Source: Parasphaerochaeta coccoides DSM 17374 (lineage in GTDB: Bacteria; Spirochaetota; Spirochaetia; Sphaerochaetales; Sphaerochaetaceae). Taken from it: a DNA stretch of 64,000 nt. The DNA lies in contig NC_015436.1 of assembly GCF_000208385.1 (NCBI RefSeq), forward strand, positions 434,001 to 498,000, written 5' to 3'. Shown piece after piece: positions 63,411-64,000 of the stretch (the stretch's first letter is position 1; every line of letters starts with the position of its first letter). The notes beneath the pieces are model-generated. The model was not told the origin of the DNA, made no database searches, and saw nothing but the letters and a program-made list of their open reading frames with translations. A program made the translations under genes and the position numbers.

Positions 63411-63818
63411 TTAGGCTGAAAGGCGAGGTGTGCGGAGCCTGGAGACAAGGGCAGGAAGCCCGTGACCGTATTTTGCAGAATAATCAAGAGCAGCAAGGTC
63501 TGCCCATGCCTCAGGATGCTTCTCCAGGAGATAGTACCAGTGGTCGGACACCGCGAAATAAAGCTGCGCAAGCGTCATGTTTGGGAAAGCAGAACGGACT
63601 TCCCAGCGGGAAATATATTGCATCAAGGGGTTAAATACGTTCTCCAGCCAGGAGTACAACGCATCATCCCATGAAATGGTCCAAGGTATATTCTGGTTCA
63701 CCAGATATTTGTGGGTCGCCACCTGTTTCTTGAGCAACGCAAAGTCCTTGTCAGTGAAAATTCCATCAGTGCTGTCAAGCATGAATTTCTCGTCCAAATT
63801 TTCCAGGTCTTTCTTCAT
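63411..63818 (-). CDS. Unknown conserved-type small protein
   Basis: A 135-residue acidic, soluble protein without signal peptide or Cys. It is helical in character with many Trp, Tyr and Leu (NIPWTISWDDALYSWLENVFNPLMQYI, then LYFAVSDHWYYLLEK). I do not recognise the family. GGAGG lies 7 bases before ATG 63818 and 4 before ATG 63821. It has its own terminator and stands apart from the PhoB-like gene. Confidence 0.6.
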   Translation of the reverse strand: MKKDLENLDEKFMLDSTDGIFTDKDFALLKKQVATHKYLVNQNIPWTISWDDALYSWLENVFNPLMQYISRWEVRSAFPNMTLAQLYFAVSDHWYYLLEKHPEAWADLAALDYSAKYGHGLPALVSRLRTPRLSA

Positions 63819-63821
63819 CAT

Positions 63822-64000
63822 AGACCCTCCTTCGTTATTTCTAACTCTTTTTATATCTGTAATATCATACTAATGAAAAAAAGAATCAAGAGCGTTTTTA
63901 AAATTTTTTAAAAAAAACTTGACAAATAGACACTTATACCCATCTATCGTGTATTAATCATATTTTTATAAGATTTGACAAGGCATTCCCGCTTGTTTTC
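63822..64000. other. Gene-free right end with a candidate promoter
   Basis: Very AT-rich stretch. TTGACA at 63919-63924 with ATCTAT at 63942-63947 (17-base gap) could start a gene beyond the window. No coding frame is supported. Confidence 0.35.

Overview
The window is a mostly ~50% GC bacterial chromosome segment carrying a strongly AT-rich accessory block at about 48.8-60.4 kb. The gene set suggests a spirochaete, most likely Sphaerochaeta-like. Reasons are several exported beta-barrel-type proteins of no obvious wider family, a small histone-H1-like protein, spirochaete-type ValRS, RecJ, RecO and Lon, and LplB/LplC-type sugar uptake. The assignment is an inference from gene content, not from a marker search.

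Layout. 0-9.7 kb: end of an outer-membrane barrel gene, gdhA, a UMF1-type MFS transporter, tRNA-Val(CAC) with its own promoter and terminator, an unknown exported protein, murB divergent from cysS, and an ECF sigma/anti-sigma pair. 9.8-18.1 kb: a glycan locus with two ABC permeases divergent from a galactocerebrosidase-like GH59 enzyme, a solute-binding protein and a membrane-anchored AraC regulator. 18.2-31.7 kb: valS, a histone-like protein, a U32 protease-family protein, lon, a YhhQ-type transporter, a condensation/acetyltransferase-fold protein, a two-component system with an array of 11-bp repeats in front, and a DUF4105 membrane protein. 31.8-48.5 kb: recO-recJ, rpsU, a LarC-like protein with DUF1893, serA-serC-Lrp, an acyltransferase, mutL, two large exported proteins (one with 36-bp tandem repeats) and an HD hydrolase. 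60.6-63.8 kb: a PhoR/PhoB-like pair and a small unknown gene.

The most interesting part is the AT-rich block that begins just after tRNA-Met and ends at a strong terminator before the phoR-like gene. All its genes point the same way. They encode a possible VWA-like protein, two MoaA-like radical SAM enzymes, three small nucleotidyltransferases, a methyltransferase, an MFS exporter, a PqqD-type leader-binding protein, a CPBP membrane protease, a 22-residue precursor-like peptide, a SPASM-type radical SAM enzyme and a second full-length valyl-tRNA synthetase. The peptide has a YxxP motif like those bound by PqqD-type proteins in lasso-peptide pathways, but no lasso cyclase is present. I read the block as an undescribed RiPP-type pathway. 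The second ValRS differs from the housekeeping copy at the KMSKS loop and the conserved TGYD motif, so it is a candidate self-immunity enzyme. The product may therefore be a ValRS-directed, possibly nucleotide-bearing, peptide. The gene content is seen directly; the chemistry and target are inference.
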